Positions 1 to 8,854 of a stretch of DNA of 64,000 bases are shown piece after piece. The position numbers and the translations under genes are program-made. Location of the stretch: positions 840,172 through 904,171 of the forward strand of contig NZ_WTYI01000001.1 of NCBI RefSeq assembly GCF_009827445.1. The letters run 5' to 3'. The stretch is from Qipengyuania aquimaris. Its GTDB lineage: Bacteria > Pseudomonadota > Alphaproteobacteria > Sphingomonadales > Sphingomonadaceae. The notes beneath the pieces were generated by a model that worked only from the letters and a program-made list of their open reading frames with translations, was not told where the DNA came from and ran no database searches. How positions within the stretch are numbered: the stretch's first letter is position 1; each line of letters opens with the position of its first letter.

Positions 1-1649
1 TTCGCCGCCAGCTTGCGCAGGACGGGGCAAAGTTTCACACCGAAGGCGACACCGAGACCATCCTCGCCGCCTGGCAGAAATGGGGTCCGGATTGTCTTTC
101 GCGTCTCGATGGCATGTTCGTCTTTGCTTTGTACGACCATGACCGGCGCCAACTGTTCATCGCGCGCGACCGTTTGGGTGTAAAGCCACTCTACATGGCT
201 CAGCTTCCCGGAGGGACACTCGGCTTTGCGAGCGAGTTGAAGGGCCTGATGGCACACCCGACGATGCGGCGGGACATCGATCCGCTCGCGATCGAGGATT
301 ACATGACCTGGGGCTATGTCCCCGATCACCGCGCGATCCTGAAGAATGTCACCAAGCTGCCGGCCGGGTATTTCATGTTGCTCGACCACGGACGGCCCCT
401 GCCTGAGCCCAGACGATGGTGGGATGTGAGCTTCGAGGCGAGGGCGAAGGGCAAGACCGCCGACCGCTCCGCCGAATTGCTGCACCTGATGCGCGAAGGC
501 GTGACCAGTCGCATGGTCGCAGACGTTCCGCTGGGCGCCTTCCTATCCGGCGGGGTGGACAGCTCCTCTGTCGTCGCCCTGATGAGCGAGGCGAGCAATC
601 GCGCGGTGACGAGCTGCTCGATCGGCTTCGATGTCGAGAGCGTCGATGAAACGGCCCACTCCCGGCAGGTGGCGGAACTGTTCGCGACGGGCCATCATGA
701 GCGCATCGTATCGTCCGACCAGTTCGGCGAGATCGACCGCATCGCCGCTATCTTCGACGAGCCTTTTGCCGATGCCAGCGCCCTGCCGACCTTGCGGGTC
801 TGCGAATTGGCAAGGGAGCATGTTACGGTTGCCCTCTCCGGCGACGGGGCGGACGAGGCCTTTGCAGGCTACCGCCGCCATCTGTTCCAGCTGAGGGAAG
901 AGCAGGCGCGCTCGGTTCTGCCGGCAGGGCTCAGAGGCGCTATATTCGGCGCGCTCGGCAAGGCATGGCCAAAGGCGGACTGGGCGCCGCGCCCCTTGCG
1001 CGCGAAAACGACTTTGCTGTCCTTGGCTGAAAGCGGGGAAAGCGGATATGCGCGCGCCCTTGCGATCCTTTCACCGGAGCTGCGCGAAGGCCTTTACGGA
1101 GACGCGCTGCTCAAGGCGCGGGGTGATTACCGCGCCGAACAGTCCTTCGAAAAGCTGATGCGCGATGCACCGGCGCGCTCCGGCCTCGACCGGGCGCAAT
1201 ATGCCGACCTCAAATTCTGGCTGCCCGGCGATATCCTCACGAAGACTGATCGCACCAGCATGGCAGTCGGCCTCGAAGCACGCGAGCCGCTGCTGGATCA
1301 TCGCCTAGTCGAGTTCGGTGCCACACTACCGCAGCGTGAGCGCATCCGTGGCAATGACGGCAAATGGCTGATGAAGCACACGATGGAGCGCTATCTCCCG
1401 CACGACATCCTTTATCGCAGGAAGCAGGGGTTCGTGACTCCGCTGGCGCAGTGGTTCCGCGGCCCGCTGGCCGACGAGGCGCGGCGTATCGCGTCGAGCA
1501 GCCTGCTGGTGGACAGCGGTTGGTTTCAGCGCAATGCGCTTGTCCGCCTCGCGGAAAACCATATCGAAGGGCGGTCCGACAACGGTCGCACCCTGTGGCA
1601 ATTGCTGATGCTGGAGCGCTCGCTGCGCCACCTGCGGCCGAGCGCCTAA
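1..1649 (+). CDS. asnB: Asparagine synthase (glutamine-hydrolysing), 5' end outside window
   Basis: Glutamine-dependent amidotransferase that makes asparagine, or amidates a sugar or peptide substrate in related enzymes. The reading frame is already open at base 3 and enters with the end of the N-terminal glutaminase domain (GDTETIL, then RLDGMFVFALYD). The ATP-pyrophosphatase domain follows, with the PP-loop LSGGVDSSS near bases 545-570 and the late motifs LSGDGADEAF and KTDRTSMAVGLEAREPLLD. About 550 residues are visible; family members are usually 590-640, so roughly 60 N-terminal residues, including the catalytic Cys2, lie upstream. The stop overlaps that of convergent zapE by 4 bases. 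Because glycan genes lie nearby it could be the exosortase-associated amidotransferase rather than a housekeeping AsnB; the sequence here does not decide. Confidence 0.9.
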   Translation, partial: RRQLAQDGAKFHTEGDTETILAAWQKWGPDCLSRLDGMFVFALYDHDRRQLFIARDRLGVKPLYMAQLPGGTLGFASELKGLMAHPTMRRDIDPLAIEDYMTWGYVPDHRAILKNVTKLPAGYFMLLDHGRPLPEPRRWWDVSFEARAKGKTADRSAELLHLMREGVTSRMVADVPLGAFLSGGVDSSSVVALMSEASNRAVTSCSIGFDVESVDETAHSRQVAELFATGHHERIVSSDQFGEIDRIAAIFDEPFADASALPTLRVCELAREHVTVALSGDGADEAFAGYRRHLFQLREEQARSVLPAGLRGAIFGALGKAWPKADWAPRPLRAKTTLLSLAESGESGYARALAILSPELREGLYGDALLKARGDYRAEQSFEKLMRDAPARSGLDRAQYADLKFWLPGDILTKTDRTSMAVGLEAREPLLDHRLVEFGATLPQRERIRGNDGKWLMKHTMERYLPHDILYRRKQGFVTPLAQWFRGPLADEARRIASSSLLVDSGWFQRNALVRLAENHIEGRSDNGRTLWQLLMLERSLRHLRPSA

Positions 1650-2761
1650 CCCGCCAGGCCGTGGCCCCGCGCCATGTAATCCGCGCTCTGCATTTCCTTC
1701 AGGCGGCTGACGGTCCGCTCGAACTCGAACGATCCATCGCCCGATGTGTAGAGGTCTTCCGGCTCCGCCGCGGCGGTGGCGAACAGCTTCACGCTATTTT
1801 CGTAGAGCGCGTCGATCAGCTTGGTGAAGCGGATCGCTTCGTTGCGGTTCTCCGGTGACAGGCGCGGGATGCCGACGACGATTACCGAGTGGTATGCATG
1901 CGCGATGGCGAGATAATCGGCAGCGCCGCGATTTTCGCCGCAGAGGCGCTTGAAGCTGAACACGCCGACGCCCTTGAAGCTTTTGGGCACATGAAGGGTT
2001 CGCCCGCCGCCGAGGTCCAGTTCGCCGCTCGGCACATGCTCTGCATCTTCGGGAGCGTAATCGGTAAGCCGGAAGAACGCCTCCCGCACCTGCGCGGTAG
2101 CTTCATCCCCCAGCGGCGTGTGCCAGGTTGCCAGATCGCCGAGGCGGTCGAGGCGATAGTCGGTCGGCCCGTTGAGAGGCACCACATCGAGCTCTGCCTG
2201 CACCAAGTCGATGAACGGCAGGAAGAGGGAGCGGTTCAGGCCGTCCTTGTAGAGATCGCTCGGCGGGCGGTTCGAGGTTGTGACGATGGTCACGCCTTCA
2301 TCGCAAATCAGTGCGGTAAACAGGCGCGCCATGATCGCTGCATCGGCGGTGTTGTTGACCACCATCTCGTCGAACGCGAGGCAACGGACGTCGTTTGCGA
2401 TCCGGGCGGCCACAGGCGCTATCGGATTGCCCGCGTCCTTGGCCCGCTCGTCGCGGATCATGCGGTCCAACTCGAGCATGAATTCGTGGAAATGAACCCG
2501 CCTCTTTTCCGCGATCGAAAGGCTCTCCACGAACAAGTCCATCAGCATCGACTTGCCGCGCCCGACGCCGCCCCACATGTAGACGCCTTGCGGCCGCGTT
2601 TTCTTTGCCTGGAACAGTCGCGAGAGGAGACCGCCGGGCTCGTCGGCCTCGAGGTCTTTCTGGAGCCTGTCGAGCCGCTGGGCAGCGCGCCTCTGGTCCT
2701 GATCCGGCTGCAATTCGCCTGCCGCCACCAGGCGCTCGTAGCGGGCGAGCATTCCGGTCAT
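1646..2761 (-). CDS. zapE: Cell division protein ZapE (AFG1-like AAA ATPase)
   Basis: 371 residues, a normal length for the ZapE/AFG1 family. Cytoplasmic P-loop ATPase linked to Z-ring constriction in E. coli and to quality control of respiratory subunits in mitochondria. Walker A is GGVGRGKS (about residues 64-71), Walker B ends in LAFDE (about 128-132), and a sensor segment TTSNRPPSDLY follows near 161-171. It is the third gene of a leftward group after sdhB and a thioesterase; its ATG overlaps the thioesterase stop by 4 bases, so translation is probably coupled. The pairing with sdhB fits the AFG1 link to respiratory complexes, but that is inference. Confidence 0.93.
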   Translation of the reverse strand: MTGMLARYERLVAAGELQPDQDQRRAAQRLDRLQKDLEADEPGGLLSRLFQAKKTRPQGVYMWGGVGRGKSMLMDLFVESLSIAEKRRVHFHEFMLELDRMIRDERAKDAGNPIAPVAARIANDVRCLAFDEMVVNNTADAAIMARLFTALICDEGVTIVTTSNRPPSDLYKDGLNRSLFLPFIDLVQAELDVVPLNGPTDYRLDRLGDLATWHTPLGDEATAQVREAFFRLTDYAPEDAEHVPSGELDLGGGRTLHVPKSFKGVGVFSFKRLCGENRGAADYLAIAHAYHSVIVVGIPRLSPENRNEAIRFTKLIDALYENSVKLFATAAAEPEDLYTSGDGSFEFERTVSRLKEMQSADYMARGHGLAG

Positions 2762-3228
2762 TGGGGGAGGGGGCGCGGGCGCATCTTTTTTACGATGCCG
2801 GAGAAGGCGCAGATGACATCTTCTTCCTGTACGACCGAGCCCCGTACGAACACGAGACTGCCTGTCTCGCGAACGATTTCACATACTGCGTCCAGCGGCC
2901 GTTTCGGATCGCCACCACCGACAAACTGGGTGGAAAGTTCCAGTGTGACCGATGGGCCTGCGTTACCCGTCCCGATCGTATGCATGGTCGTGAATAGGGA
3001 GATGTCGATCAGGGACAGCGAAACCGCCCCGTGAATGATGCCCTGCAAGTTTTCGTGCCGGCGTTCCGGGAACATCCGCAGGCGGGACCGCCCGTCTTCG
3101 TCGACGCGAGTGATGAGCTTGCCCATCACGGCGCCGTTGAAAAGGGTCTGGTCTTTCAGGTTCCAGTGACGCCAGCCCGGGTTTTCCGGATCGGGGCCAT
3201 GTTCGAAAACGGTGTCGGGCAGGACCAC
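2758..3228 (-). CDS. PaaI-family hotdog thioesterase
   Basis: 156 residues with the hotdog acyl-CoA thioesterase signature: H58-E-N60, then G-x-x-HG (66-67) and an acidic residue at D75, as in PaaI/YbgC-like enzymes that hydrolyse acyl- or aryl-CoA esters. The substrate cannot be read from the sequence. It sits between sdhB (1 base upstream) and zapE (4-base overlap downstream), so it is expressed with them. No signal peptide, so cytoplasmic. Confidence 0.85.
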   Translation of the reverse strand: MVLPDTVFEHGPDPENPGWRHWNLKDQTLFNGAVMGKLITRVDEDGRSRLRMFPERRHENLQGIIHGAVSLSLIDISLFTTMHTIGTGNAGPSVTLELSTQFVGGGDPKRPLDAVCEIVRETGSLVFVRGSVVQEEDVICAFSGIVKKMRPRPLPQ

Positions 3229-3229
3229 G

Positions 3230-4012
3230 TCAGATTGCGCGTTCGGCCATCATCTTCTTGGTTTCCGCGATTGCCTTTGCCGGGCTGAGACCCTTGGGGC
3301 AGACATTCGCGCAGTTCATGATCGTGTGGCAGCGATACAGGCGGAAGGGATCTTCCAGCTGGTCCAGGCGCTCGCCGGTCATTTCATCGCGGCTGTCTGC
3401 GAGCCAGCGATAGGCCTGCAGCAGGATGGCGGGGCCGAGGAACTTGTCCGAATTCCACCAATAGCTGGGGCAGGCGGTCGAGCAGCAGGCGCACAGGATG
3501 CACTCGTACAGGCCGTCGAGCTGTTCGCGCTGTTCGGGGGTCTGGAGCCGTTCCTTGCCGCTGGGCGTCGGGCTGACGGTCTGCAGCCAGGGACGGATCG
3601 AGGCGTATTGTGCATAGAAATGCGTGAAATCGGGCACCAGGTCCTTCACCACTTCCATGTGCGGAAGCGGGGTGATGCGGATTTCTCCCTTGAGGTCGTC
3701 GATCGCCGTGGTGCAGGCGAGGCCGTTCTTGCCGTTGAGGTTCATCGAGCAGGAACCGCAAATGCCTTCGCGGCAGGAGCGACGGAAAGTGAGCGTGGGA
3801 TCGATCTCGTTCTTGATCTTGAACAGGGCGTCGAGAACCATCGGGCCGCACTCGTCGAGATCGATCTCGAACGTGTCGTAGCGCGGGTTTTCGCCGCTGT
3901 CGGGATCGTAGCGATAGATCTTGAATTTCTTTACCCGCGTCCCGCCGTCTGCCGTATGCGCACGGCCCTTGCCGCTGATCTTGGAGTTCTTGGGGAGGGT
4001 AAACGTAGCCAT
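3230..4012 (-). CDS. sdhB: Succinate dehydrogenase iron-sulfur subunit
   Basis: 260 residues, the usual length for alphaproteobacterial SdhB. It carries the electron relay of complex II between the SdhA flavin and quinone. An N-terminal plant-type [2Fe-2S] site is formed by C80, C85, C88 and C100. The C-terminal ferredoxin-like part holds C171, C174, C177, C181 and C228, C234, C238 for the [4Fe-4S] and [3Fe-4S] clusters. The start MATFTL (4012) was preferred over an in-frame ATG 11 codons upstream because it matches the family N-terminus. No sdhA or sdhCD is next to it; the upstream neighbour is a divergent HAD gene. Confidence 0.96.
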   Translation of the reverse strand: MATFTLPKNSKISGKGRAHTADGGTRVKKFKIYRYDPDSGENPRYDTFEIDLDECGPMVLDALFKIKNEIDPTLTFRRSCREGICGSCSMNLNGKNGLACTTAIDDLKGEIRITPLPHMEVVKDLVPDFTHFYAQYASIRPWLQTVSPTPSGKERLQTPEQREQLDGLYECILCACCSTACPSYWWNSDKFLGPAILLQAYRWLADSRDEMTGERLDQLEDPFRLYRCHTIMNCANVCPKGLSPAKAIAETKKMMAERAI

Positions 4013-4043
4013 TTTCAAGCGATCCTGTTGCTTTACGCAACCC

Positions 4044-4070
4044 ATCTAGCGGTTCGAGCGAGTGGCGCAA
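4044..4070 (-). promoter_or_regulatory. Candidate promoter for sdhB-thioesterase-zapE
   Basis: Read on the minus strand, TTGCGC (4065-4070) and CTAGAT (4044-4049) are separated by 15 bases and lie about 32 bases before the sdhB start. The spacing is short, and the call rests on resemblance to candidates upstream of nuoA and prfB. Confidence 0.3.
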
Positions 4071-4133
4071 GGCCCGGAACGGCCAATTTTCAGCGGACTT
4101 GCGTGCAAAACACGCACATGGCAGCGCATCGAA

Positions 4134-4787
4134 GTGCACATCGCGATTTACGACCTCGACCGGACTTTGACCCGCCGTCCGACCTTTACCCCGTTTCTCG
4201 CCTTCGCGGCGCGGCGGCATTCGCCTTGGCGACTTGGCCTCTTGCCCGTCTGGGTCATAGCCATGATCGGTTACCGGATGGGTATCTACTCGCGCACTGC
4301 GCTCAAGCGGTTCGGGATGAAGCTGATGCTCGGCAATGTCCGGCTCGACCGGTTGGAGGAGATCGGCGACGGCTATGCCGGGGCACGCATCGAGCATCCG
4401 GGCCTGATGCCGGCAGTCATGAAACTGGTCGAAGAAGACCGCAATTCTGGCGCCAAAATGATGGTGGCCACTGCTGCTTTCGACTTCTACGCTCAGTCCT
4501 TTGCCACCCGTCTAGGGTTCGAACATTTGATCGCAACACGCTGGGACGGCTCGCAAATTCCGGGCGGGAACTGTTATGGCGAGGTGAAGAAGGACCGCGT
4601 CCTCGCATGGTTTGCCGAACAGGCCATTGACCGCGATGCGGCGCATGTGCGGTTTCTCAGCGACAGCTTCGCCGACGCTCCTTTGCTCGACTGGGCGGAC
4701 GAGCCCCTGTTCGTCACCGGTTCGCCTGCCGAGGCCGCGAAGGCGAGGGCACGTGGCTGGAAAGTTATCGACCCGCTTGCTCCTTGA
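4134..4787 (+). CDS. HAD-IB family phosphatase
   Basis: 217 residues from GTG 4134. The N-terminal HAD motif I is D7-L-D9-x-T within IYDLDRTLT; motif II is probably the VATAA segment (Ser/Thr position) and motif III/IV the K...LSDSFADAPLL segment, as in SerB-like HAD-IB phosphatases. Substrate unknown. An in-frame GTG at 4062 would add 24 residues with no recognisable content, so the shorter start just before motif I was chosen. It diverges from sdhB and overlaps the convergent glycerophosphotransferase-like gene by 23 bases. Because it borders a glycan-like group it may dephosphorylate a sugar or polyol phosphate; that is inference. Confidence 0.8.
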   Translation: MHIAIYDLDRTLTRRPTFTPFLAFAARRHSPWRLGLLPVWVIAMIGYRMGIYSRTALKRFGMKLMLGNVRLDRLEEIGDGYAGARIEHPGLMPAVMKLVEEDRNSGAKMMVATAAFDFYAQSFATRLGFEHLIATRWDGSQIPGGNCYGEVKKDRVLAWFAEQAIDRDAAHVRFLSDSFADAPLLDWADEPLFVTGSPAEAAKARARGWKVIDPLAP

Positions 4788-5949
4788 CGGCGTCGGCAAT
4801 CGCGTCTGCCGCGCGCTCGCTGGCCGGCCGATCGCCGAGGTCGATGGTATAGGAAAATAACTCGACCTGCTTATCGCGATATTCGGATGCGATGCGCTCG
4901 TAATCGGGCAAGAGGGCCGCAAGATCGGCGGTGGTTTGGACGACGGGGCCGGCGTCCCAGAACAGGTGCCATTCGTCGTCTTCCTCCAGCTTCTCGCGGC
5001 GGCTGTCGTAGAAGAATGCGGCGCGCGGACGGGCGAGGAATTCGTAGATCTGGCTCGACACGTCTCCGATATAGCCATCGGCGGCGAGCGTGTAGCTCAT
5101 GTCGAACAGGCGCGGTGAATTGACGTCGATTAGGACGTTTTCGGCTTCGAGTGCCTCTTCCGGCACATCCGGACGCTTGCGCGCGATCTTGTACTCGGGC
5201 GAGACGTGAAGCTTTTTCTTGAAGAGCATCACGTGCGGCGCGAAGATGAGGTTGAAGTCCTTCCCCGCATCGCTCGCGAACCATTTCAACAGCTCCGGTC
5301 CCTCGTCGTACCAGCTGGACAGGTTCGGATCGAAGTGCGGGTTGTAAACGAAGGTCGGGTTGTCGTTGTCGAAGAAGCGCGGCTTGGCATCGAGGTCGAT
5401 GCCCTCGAACTTGGGATATCCGACGATGACGAGCCGTTCGCGCGAGACGCCGTGGGCGACAAGCTGGTCGACGACCTTCGGCCCGGCAACGAAGCTGCGG
5501 TCGAAGCGCGTGTAATCGGGATGGTAGGCCACGCTGCGATCCCCGGCGCCGTGCGGAACCTTCGCAAAATAGGGCATGCTGTCTTGCGGGAGGTGCTTCT
5601 TCAGCCGCAGGCAGGTCCGCTCGGTCGAGATCATCATGTTCGCGCTCGCAAACAGCGCAATGTTGGCGCGCAGGCGCATCAGGCGACTTGCAGGAAGCAC
5701 GCGGTCTAAAATCGTAGCGACAGCCCTGCGCCAGCCGGGCAATCTCAGTTCTTCCCAGCGGATCAGCTGAGCCGAGGCGGGCTCGATGAGTTCCTCCAGG
5801 CGGCCACGTATCTCGGGAGTCGCATAGGCAACCACCGTCTCGATATCGGGATGCAATCTGGCCGTCGCGGCGGCGATACCGGCAAGGTGAGCAACCTGGT
5901 GACCTGCGTCGTGATTGAAAAGGAAAATGGCCCGCATGGCAGGCGCCAT
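4765..5949 (-). CDS. CDP-glycerol glycerophosphotransferase-like protein (TagF family)
   Basis: About 394 residues. It has the layout of the TagB/TagF family, which transfers glycerol- or ribitol-phosphate from CDP-polyols onto surface polymers: a VPHG segment, GYPKFEG, the central YNPHFD and FAPH segments (catalytic-type histidines), and near the C-terminus DGYIGDVSSQIYEFLA, which matches the family's D-x-SS-x-x-x-E-x-L signature. No membrane segment is visible. Start 5949 (MAPAM) or 5937 (MRAIF) are both possible with no clear ribosome-binding site; a longer frame would overlap the divergent flippase. The true donor and acceptor are unknown. Confidence 0.75.
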   Translation of the reverse strand: MAPAMRAIFLFNHDAGHQVAHLAGIAAATARLHPDIETVVAYATPEIRGRLEELIEPASAQLIRWEELRLPGWRRAVATILDRVLPASRLMRLRANIALFASANMMISTERTCLRLKKHLPQDSMPYFAKVPHGAGDRSVAYHPDYTRFDRSFVAGPKVVDQLVAHGVSRERLVIVGYPKFEGIDLDAKPRFFDNDNPTFVYNPHFDPNLSSWYDEGPELLKWFASDAGKDFNLIFAPHVMLFKKKLHVSPEYKIARKRPDVPEEALEAENVLIDVNSPRLFDMSYTLAADGYIGDVSSQIYEFLARPRAAFFYDSRREKLEEDDEWHLFWDAGPVVQTTADLAALLPDYERIASEYRDKQVELFSYTIDLGDRPASERAADAIADAVKEQAGR

Positions 5950-6019
5950 AGTGCGGGCGGTGGGTAGTCGCAAACCATGCAATTGCGCCGCAAGGACAAT
6001 TCGTTCAAAGGTCCGCGTC

Positions 6020-7351
6020 ATGCAGCCGGCTTCAGAACCCGCAAAAAGACGTGACGGGTTGTCCAATATCCTGCGCAACCTTGCCTGGATTCTCGGTGGC
6101 AAGGGGTTCGGCGCGGTCTGCAGCTTCTTTTATCTCGCCATCCTTGCCCGTTCGCTTGGGCTGAAGGATTTCGGCCACTTCTCACTGATCTTCGGCACTG
6201 CGCAGGCGCTTGTAGCCGTCGCCGGCTTCCAGACCTGGCAGACCCTGGTGCGGTTCGGCGCCCAGCCCGTTCTCGAAGAAGACCATCCCAGGTTCGGTCG
6301 TCTGATCTGGTTTTGCACCTCTGCCGATGTGCTCGGGGCGATCACGGGCTGCGTGATCGCGGCCTTGCTCTATTTCGGGTTCGCGGAAATACTCGAGCTG
6401 AACCCCGAATATGTGACGATGGGCTTCCTGTTCGCCTGCGCCCTGATGTGGTCGCGCCTGACCACGCCGAGCGGTATCGTCAGGGTTCTCGGACGTTTCG
6501 ACGTGGGAATGTATATCGAAGCGGTCGTTCCCACCGGCCGCCTAATCGCCAGCGGCATCATCCTCTGGACGGGCGCGAGCGTGGGGAAGTTCCTCTTCGC
6601 CTGGGCATTCTTCGACCTGCTGTCCGCCGCCCTTTACTGGATCGCCGCACGGCGCCTTGCCCCGCAAGCGTTCCACCGCAGGCACTTCGGGCACTGGAAC
6701 CAGATGCTGCGCGAAAACGAGGGGGTCAGGAGCTTCTTCGGCGTGACCTACGTTGCAACCACGCTCGACGCGGCCGTGCGGCAGGGTCCGCTACTCGCCG
6801 TCGGTTATTTCCTCGGGACGTCGGCTGCGGGTCTATACAGGCTTGCAGATCAGCTGGCCCAGGGGGTGAAGCAGTTCGCCGTCCTCATCGCGCGCGCCGT
6901 CCTGCCGGAGTTCGCTATTTCATCCATGGCGGACGAAGCCCATCGCTTCGAAGGCCTGGTCAGGAAGGTCACCCGGATTGCTGCCCTGGCCGGAGTTACC
7001 GTGCTTGTGCTGGCGGTGTTCCTCGGTGAACCGCTGCTCGTCCTTATCGGCGGCTTCGACTATGCGCGCGGGGCCGTGGTGCTCATTCCGCTGGCCGTCG
7101 GCGCCGCGTTTGAACTGGCCAGCGTGTCTTACGAACCGATGCTCTATTCCACCGGCCATGCGAAATACGCCCTGCGCGTTCGCGTGCTGGCCCTTGCGGT
7201 TCTGGTCGGCGCGATCCTTGCCTTCGTGTCGTCGGGCCCGGTCGGGGTTGGTTGGGCGGTGGCGCTGGCCATGAGCATTTTCTACCTCGCCATGAGCGCG
7301 ACCGTGTGGGTCATTCTACGCCAGCTCCGCAGGAAGGCGGCTGCGGCGTGA
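6020..7351 (+). CDS. Polysaccharide flippase / lipopolysaccharide biosynthesis membrane protein (MOP superfamily)
   Basis: 443 residues with about 12-14 hydrophobic segments in the even spacing of Wzx/MATE-like lipid-linked oligosaccharide flippases. The N-terminus ILGGKGFGAVCSFFYLAILA followed by RSLG..FG is characteristic of the family. It would move an undecaprenyl-linked glycan across the inner membrane. It diverges from the TagF-like gene (70-base gap) and its TGA overlaps the GTG of the next gene (GTGA), so it is coupled to the nucleotidyltransferase. An in-frame TTG at 5915 was rejected because it would read into the divergent gene. Confidence 0.85.
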   Translation: MQPASEPAKRRDGLSNILRNLAWILGGKGFGAVCSFFYLAILARSLGLKDFGHFSLIFGTAQALVAVAGFQTWQTLVRFGAQPVLEEDHPRFGRLIWFCTSADVLGAITGCVIAALLYFGFAEILELNPEYVTMGFLFACALMWSRLTTPSGIVRVLGRFDVGMYIEAVVPTGRLIASGIILWTGASVGKFLFAWAFFDLLSAALYWIAARRLAPQAFHRRHFGHWNQMLRENEGVRSFFGVTYVATTLDAAVRQGPLLAVGYFLGTSAAGLYRLADQLAQGVKQFAVLIARAVLPEFAISSMADEAHRFEGLVRKVTRIAALAGVTVLVLAVFLGEPLLVLIGGFDYARGAVVLIPLAVGAAFELASVSYEPMLYSTGHAKYALRVRVLALAVLVGAILAFVSSGPVGVGWAVALAMSIFYLAMSATVWVILRQLRRKAAAA

Positions 7352-8103
7352 CCTACTCGGCATTGATACTGGCGGGCACGCGGCCGGGTGGAGATCCGCT
7401 GGCCGGAACCGAAGGAAAACCGCACAAGGCCCTGATCGAGCTCGAGGGCACAGCGCTGCTCGAGCGTGTGTCGGCTGCGTTACGAGAGGCAGGTGCGGAC
7501 CGCATCGCGGTATCCTGCGATCACCCGGACGTCGTAGCCCTGGCTCGCTCGCTCGATCTGGAGGTTCTCCCCACCGGCCAAGGGCCGAGCGAAAGCACGG
7601 CGATCGCATTTGCTGCGCTGGGTGCCCCACTCCTCGTGACGACCGCGGACCATGGCCTGCTGAAGCCCGAATGGGTCAGGCACATCGTCGATACCACACC
7701 GCGAGCGGCAGACCTGTCGATCATGCTGGCAGAGCGCCGCGATATCGAAGCGGCCATGCCCGGATCGAAGCGGACCTACCTTCGCCTTGCGGACGGTGCA
7801 TGGTCCGGGTGCAACCTGTTCTACCTCCAGCACGAAGGGGCAGGGCGGGCCATCGAAAACTGGAAAGCGGTGGAGGCCGACCGCAAGCGCCCGTGGCGTA
7901 TCGTGCGCCGTCTGGGTGTTTCCACGCTCCTCAAATACGCGCTCGGCCGCTTGTCGATGGCGCAGGCTATCGAGATGCTAGGCCTGCGGATGGGGGTGCG
8001 GGCAAGTCTCGTGAAAGCACCTGACGGCCTTGCCGCAGTCGATGTCGACAAGCCGCAAGACCTCAACGATATCCGCGAGTTACTCCGCAAGGGACGCGCA
8101 TAG
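7348..8103 (+). CDS. NTP-transferase domain protein (MobA-like sugar/polyol nucleotidyltransferase)
   Basis: 251 residues beginning at GTG 7348. The N-terminal LILAGTRPGGDPLAG followed by GKPHKALIELEG is a variant of the nucleotidyltransferase glycine-rich loop with the conserved Lys. The TTADHGLL segment (about residues 97-104) provides the metal-binding Asp. Such enzymes activate a sugar phosphate or polyol phosphate with CTP, GTP or similar. Together with the upstream flippase, the TagF-like protein and the HAD phosphatase it could supply a CDP-polyol donor, but no substrate-specific motif is visible. Confidence 0.75.
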   Translation: MTYSALILAGTRPGGDPLAGTEGKPHKALIELEGTALLERVSAALREAGADRIAVSCDHPDVVALARSLDLEVLPTGQGPSESTAIAFAALGAPLLVTTADHGLLKPEWVRHIVDTTPRAADLSIMLAERRDIEAAMPGSKRTYLRLADGAWSGCNLFYLQHEGAGRAIENWKAVEADRKRPWRIVRRLGVSTLLKYALGRLSMAQAIEMLGLRMGVRASLVKAPDGLAAVDVDKPQDLNDIRELLRKGRA

Positions 8104-8155
8104 ACGCCAAAAGCGGTTTTCACCGCCATTTTTTCAGGCATAGTGCGGTCAAAAC

Positions 8156-8806
8156 GTGGGGAGAGAGCGTTTGGGCTTGCGCAGTCTTTACGACCGGCAC
8201 GTCATGCCGAGGATGATTACCCTTGCCTGCGGGCAAAAGGGGATCGAGGAAAGGCGCAGGCAGGTAATTCCGCTCGCCGAAGGCCACATTTTCGAACTGG
8301 GGTGCGGCGGCGGCCTCAACCAGCCACTCTACGATCCCGACCGCGTGGAAAGCTTCGCTGGCATCGACCCCAACGAAAAGCTGCTCGCAAATGCACGAGA
8401 CAGGGCGCGCGAGCGTGGCTGGAGCGCCGATATTCGTGAAGGCGTCGGGGAAGATATTCCGTTTGCAGACAGCACGTTCGACACGGCGGTGTGCACGTAC
8501 ACGCTTTGCAGCGTCGAAGACCCTGCCAAGGTGCTGGGAGAATTACGCAGGATATTGAAGCCGGGAGGGCGGCTGCTGTTCCTCGAACATGGGCGCGCGC
8601 CCGATGCATCGGTTGCCAAGTGGCAGGACCGGATCGAACCTGTCTGGAAGCCGCTGGCAGGCGGATGCCATCTGACGCGACCGATCGGCTCTGCCCTACG
8701 CGGCGCAGGCTTCGAAGTGGAGCCGCTGGGCCAAGCCTATCTCGATCGTGCGCCCAAGGTGATGGGCTGGATGGAATGGGGTGTGGCCCGCCGGGCCGGG
8801 GTCTGA
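8156..8806 (+). CDS. Class I SAM-dependent methyltransferase (UbiE/phosphatidylethanolamine methyltransferase-like)
   Basis: 216 residues. SAM-binding motif I is FELGCGGG (about residues 46-53), an acidic motif II follows (AGIDPN), and post-motif residues CTYTLCSV and LKPGGRLLFLEHGR fit Methyltransf_11 enzymes. The HGR/W..P.GCH tail resembles the small bacterial PmtA/UbiE-like group that methylates lipids or quinone precursors. Start GTG 8156 is used; an in-frame TTG at 8171 preceded by GGGGAGAG is equally plausible. It follows the nucleotidyltransferase after 52 bases and ends before a shared terminator. Confidence 0.83.
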   Translation: MGRERLGLRSLYDRHVMPRMITLACGQKGIEERRRQVIPLAEGHIFELGCGGGLNQPLYDPDRVESFAGIDPNEKLLANARDRARERGWSADIREGVGEDIPFADSTFDTAVCTYTLCSVEDPAKVLGELRRILKPGGRLLFLEHGRAPDASVAKWQDRIEPVWKPLAGGCHLTRPIGSALRGAGFEVEPLGQAYLDRAPKVMGWMEWGVARRAGV

Positions 8807-8811
8807 AAGAA

Positions 8812-8845
8812 AACCGCCCACCTGACAGGAGCCAGGCGGGCGGTT
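8812..8845. terminator. Bidirectional terminator-like hairpin between methyltransferase and rne
   Basis: Inverted arms 8812-8824 and 8833-8845 pair over 13 positions with one mismatch, around an 8-base loop. The hairpin is GC-rich at the core and A/T at both ends. It lies exactly between the convergent stops of the methyltransferase and RNase E, so it can serve both strands, although the T-tracts are short. Confidence 0.75.
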
Positions 8846-8854
8846 AGCTTCAAA

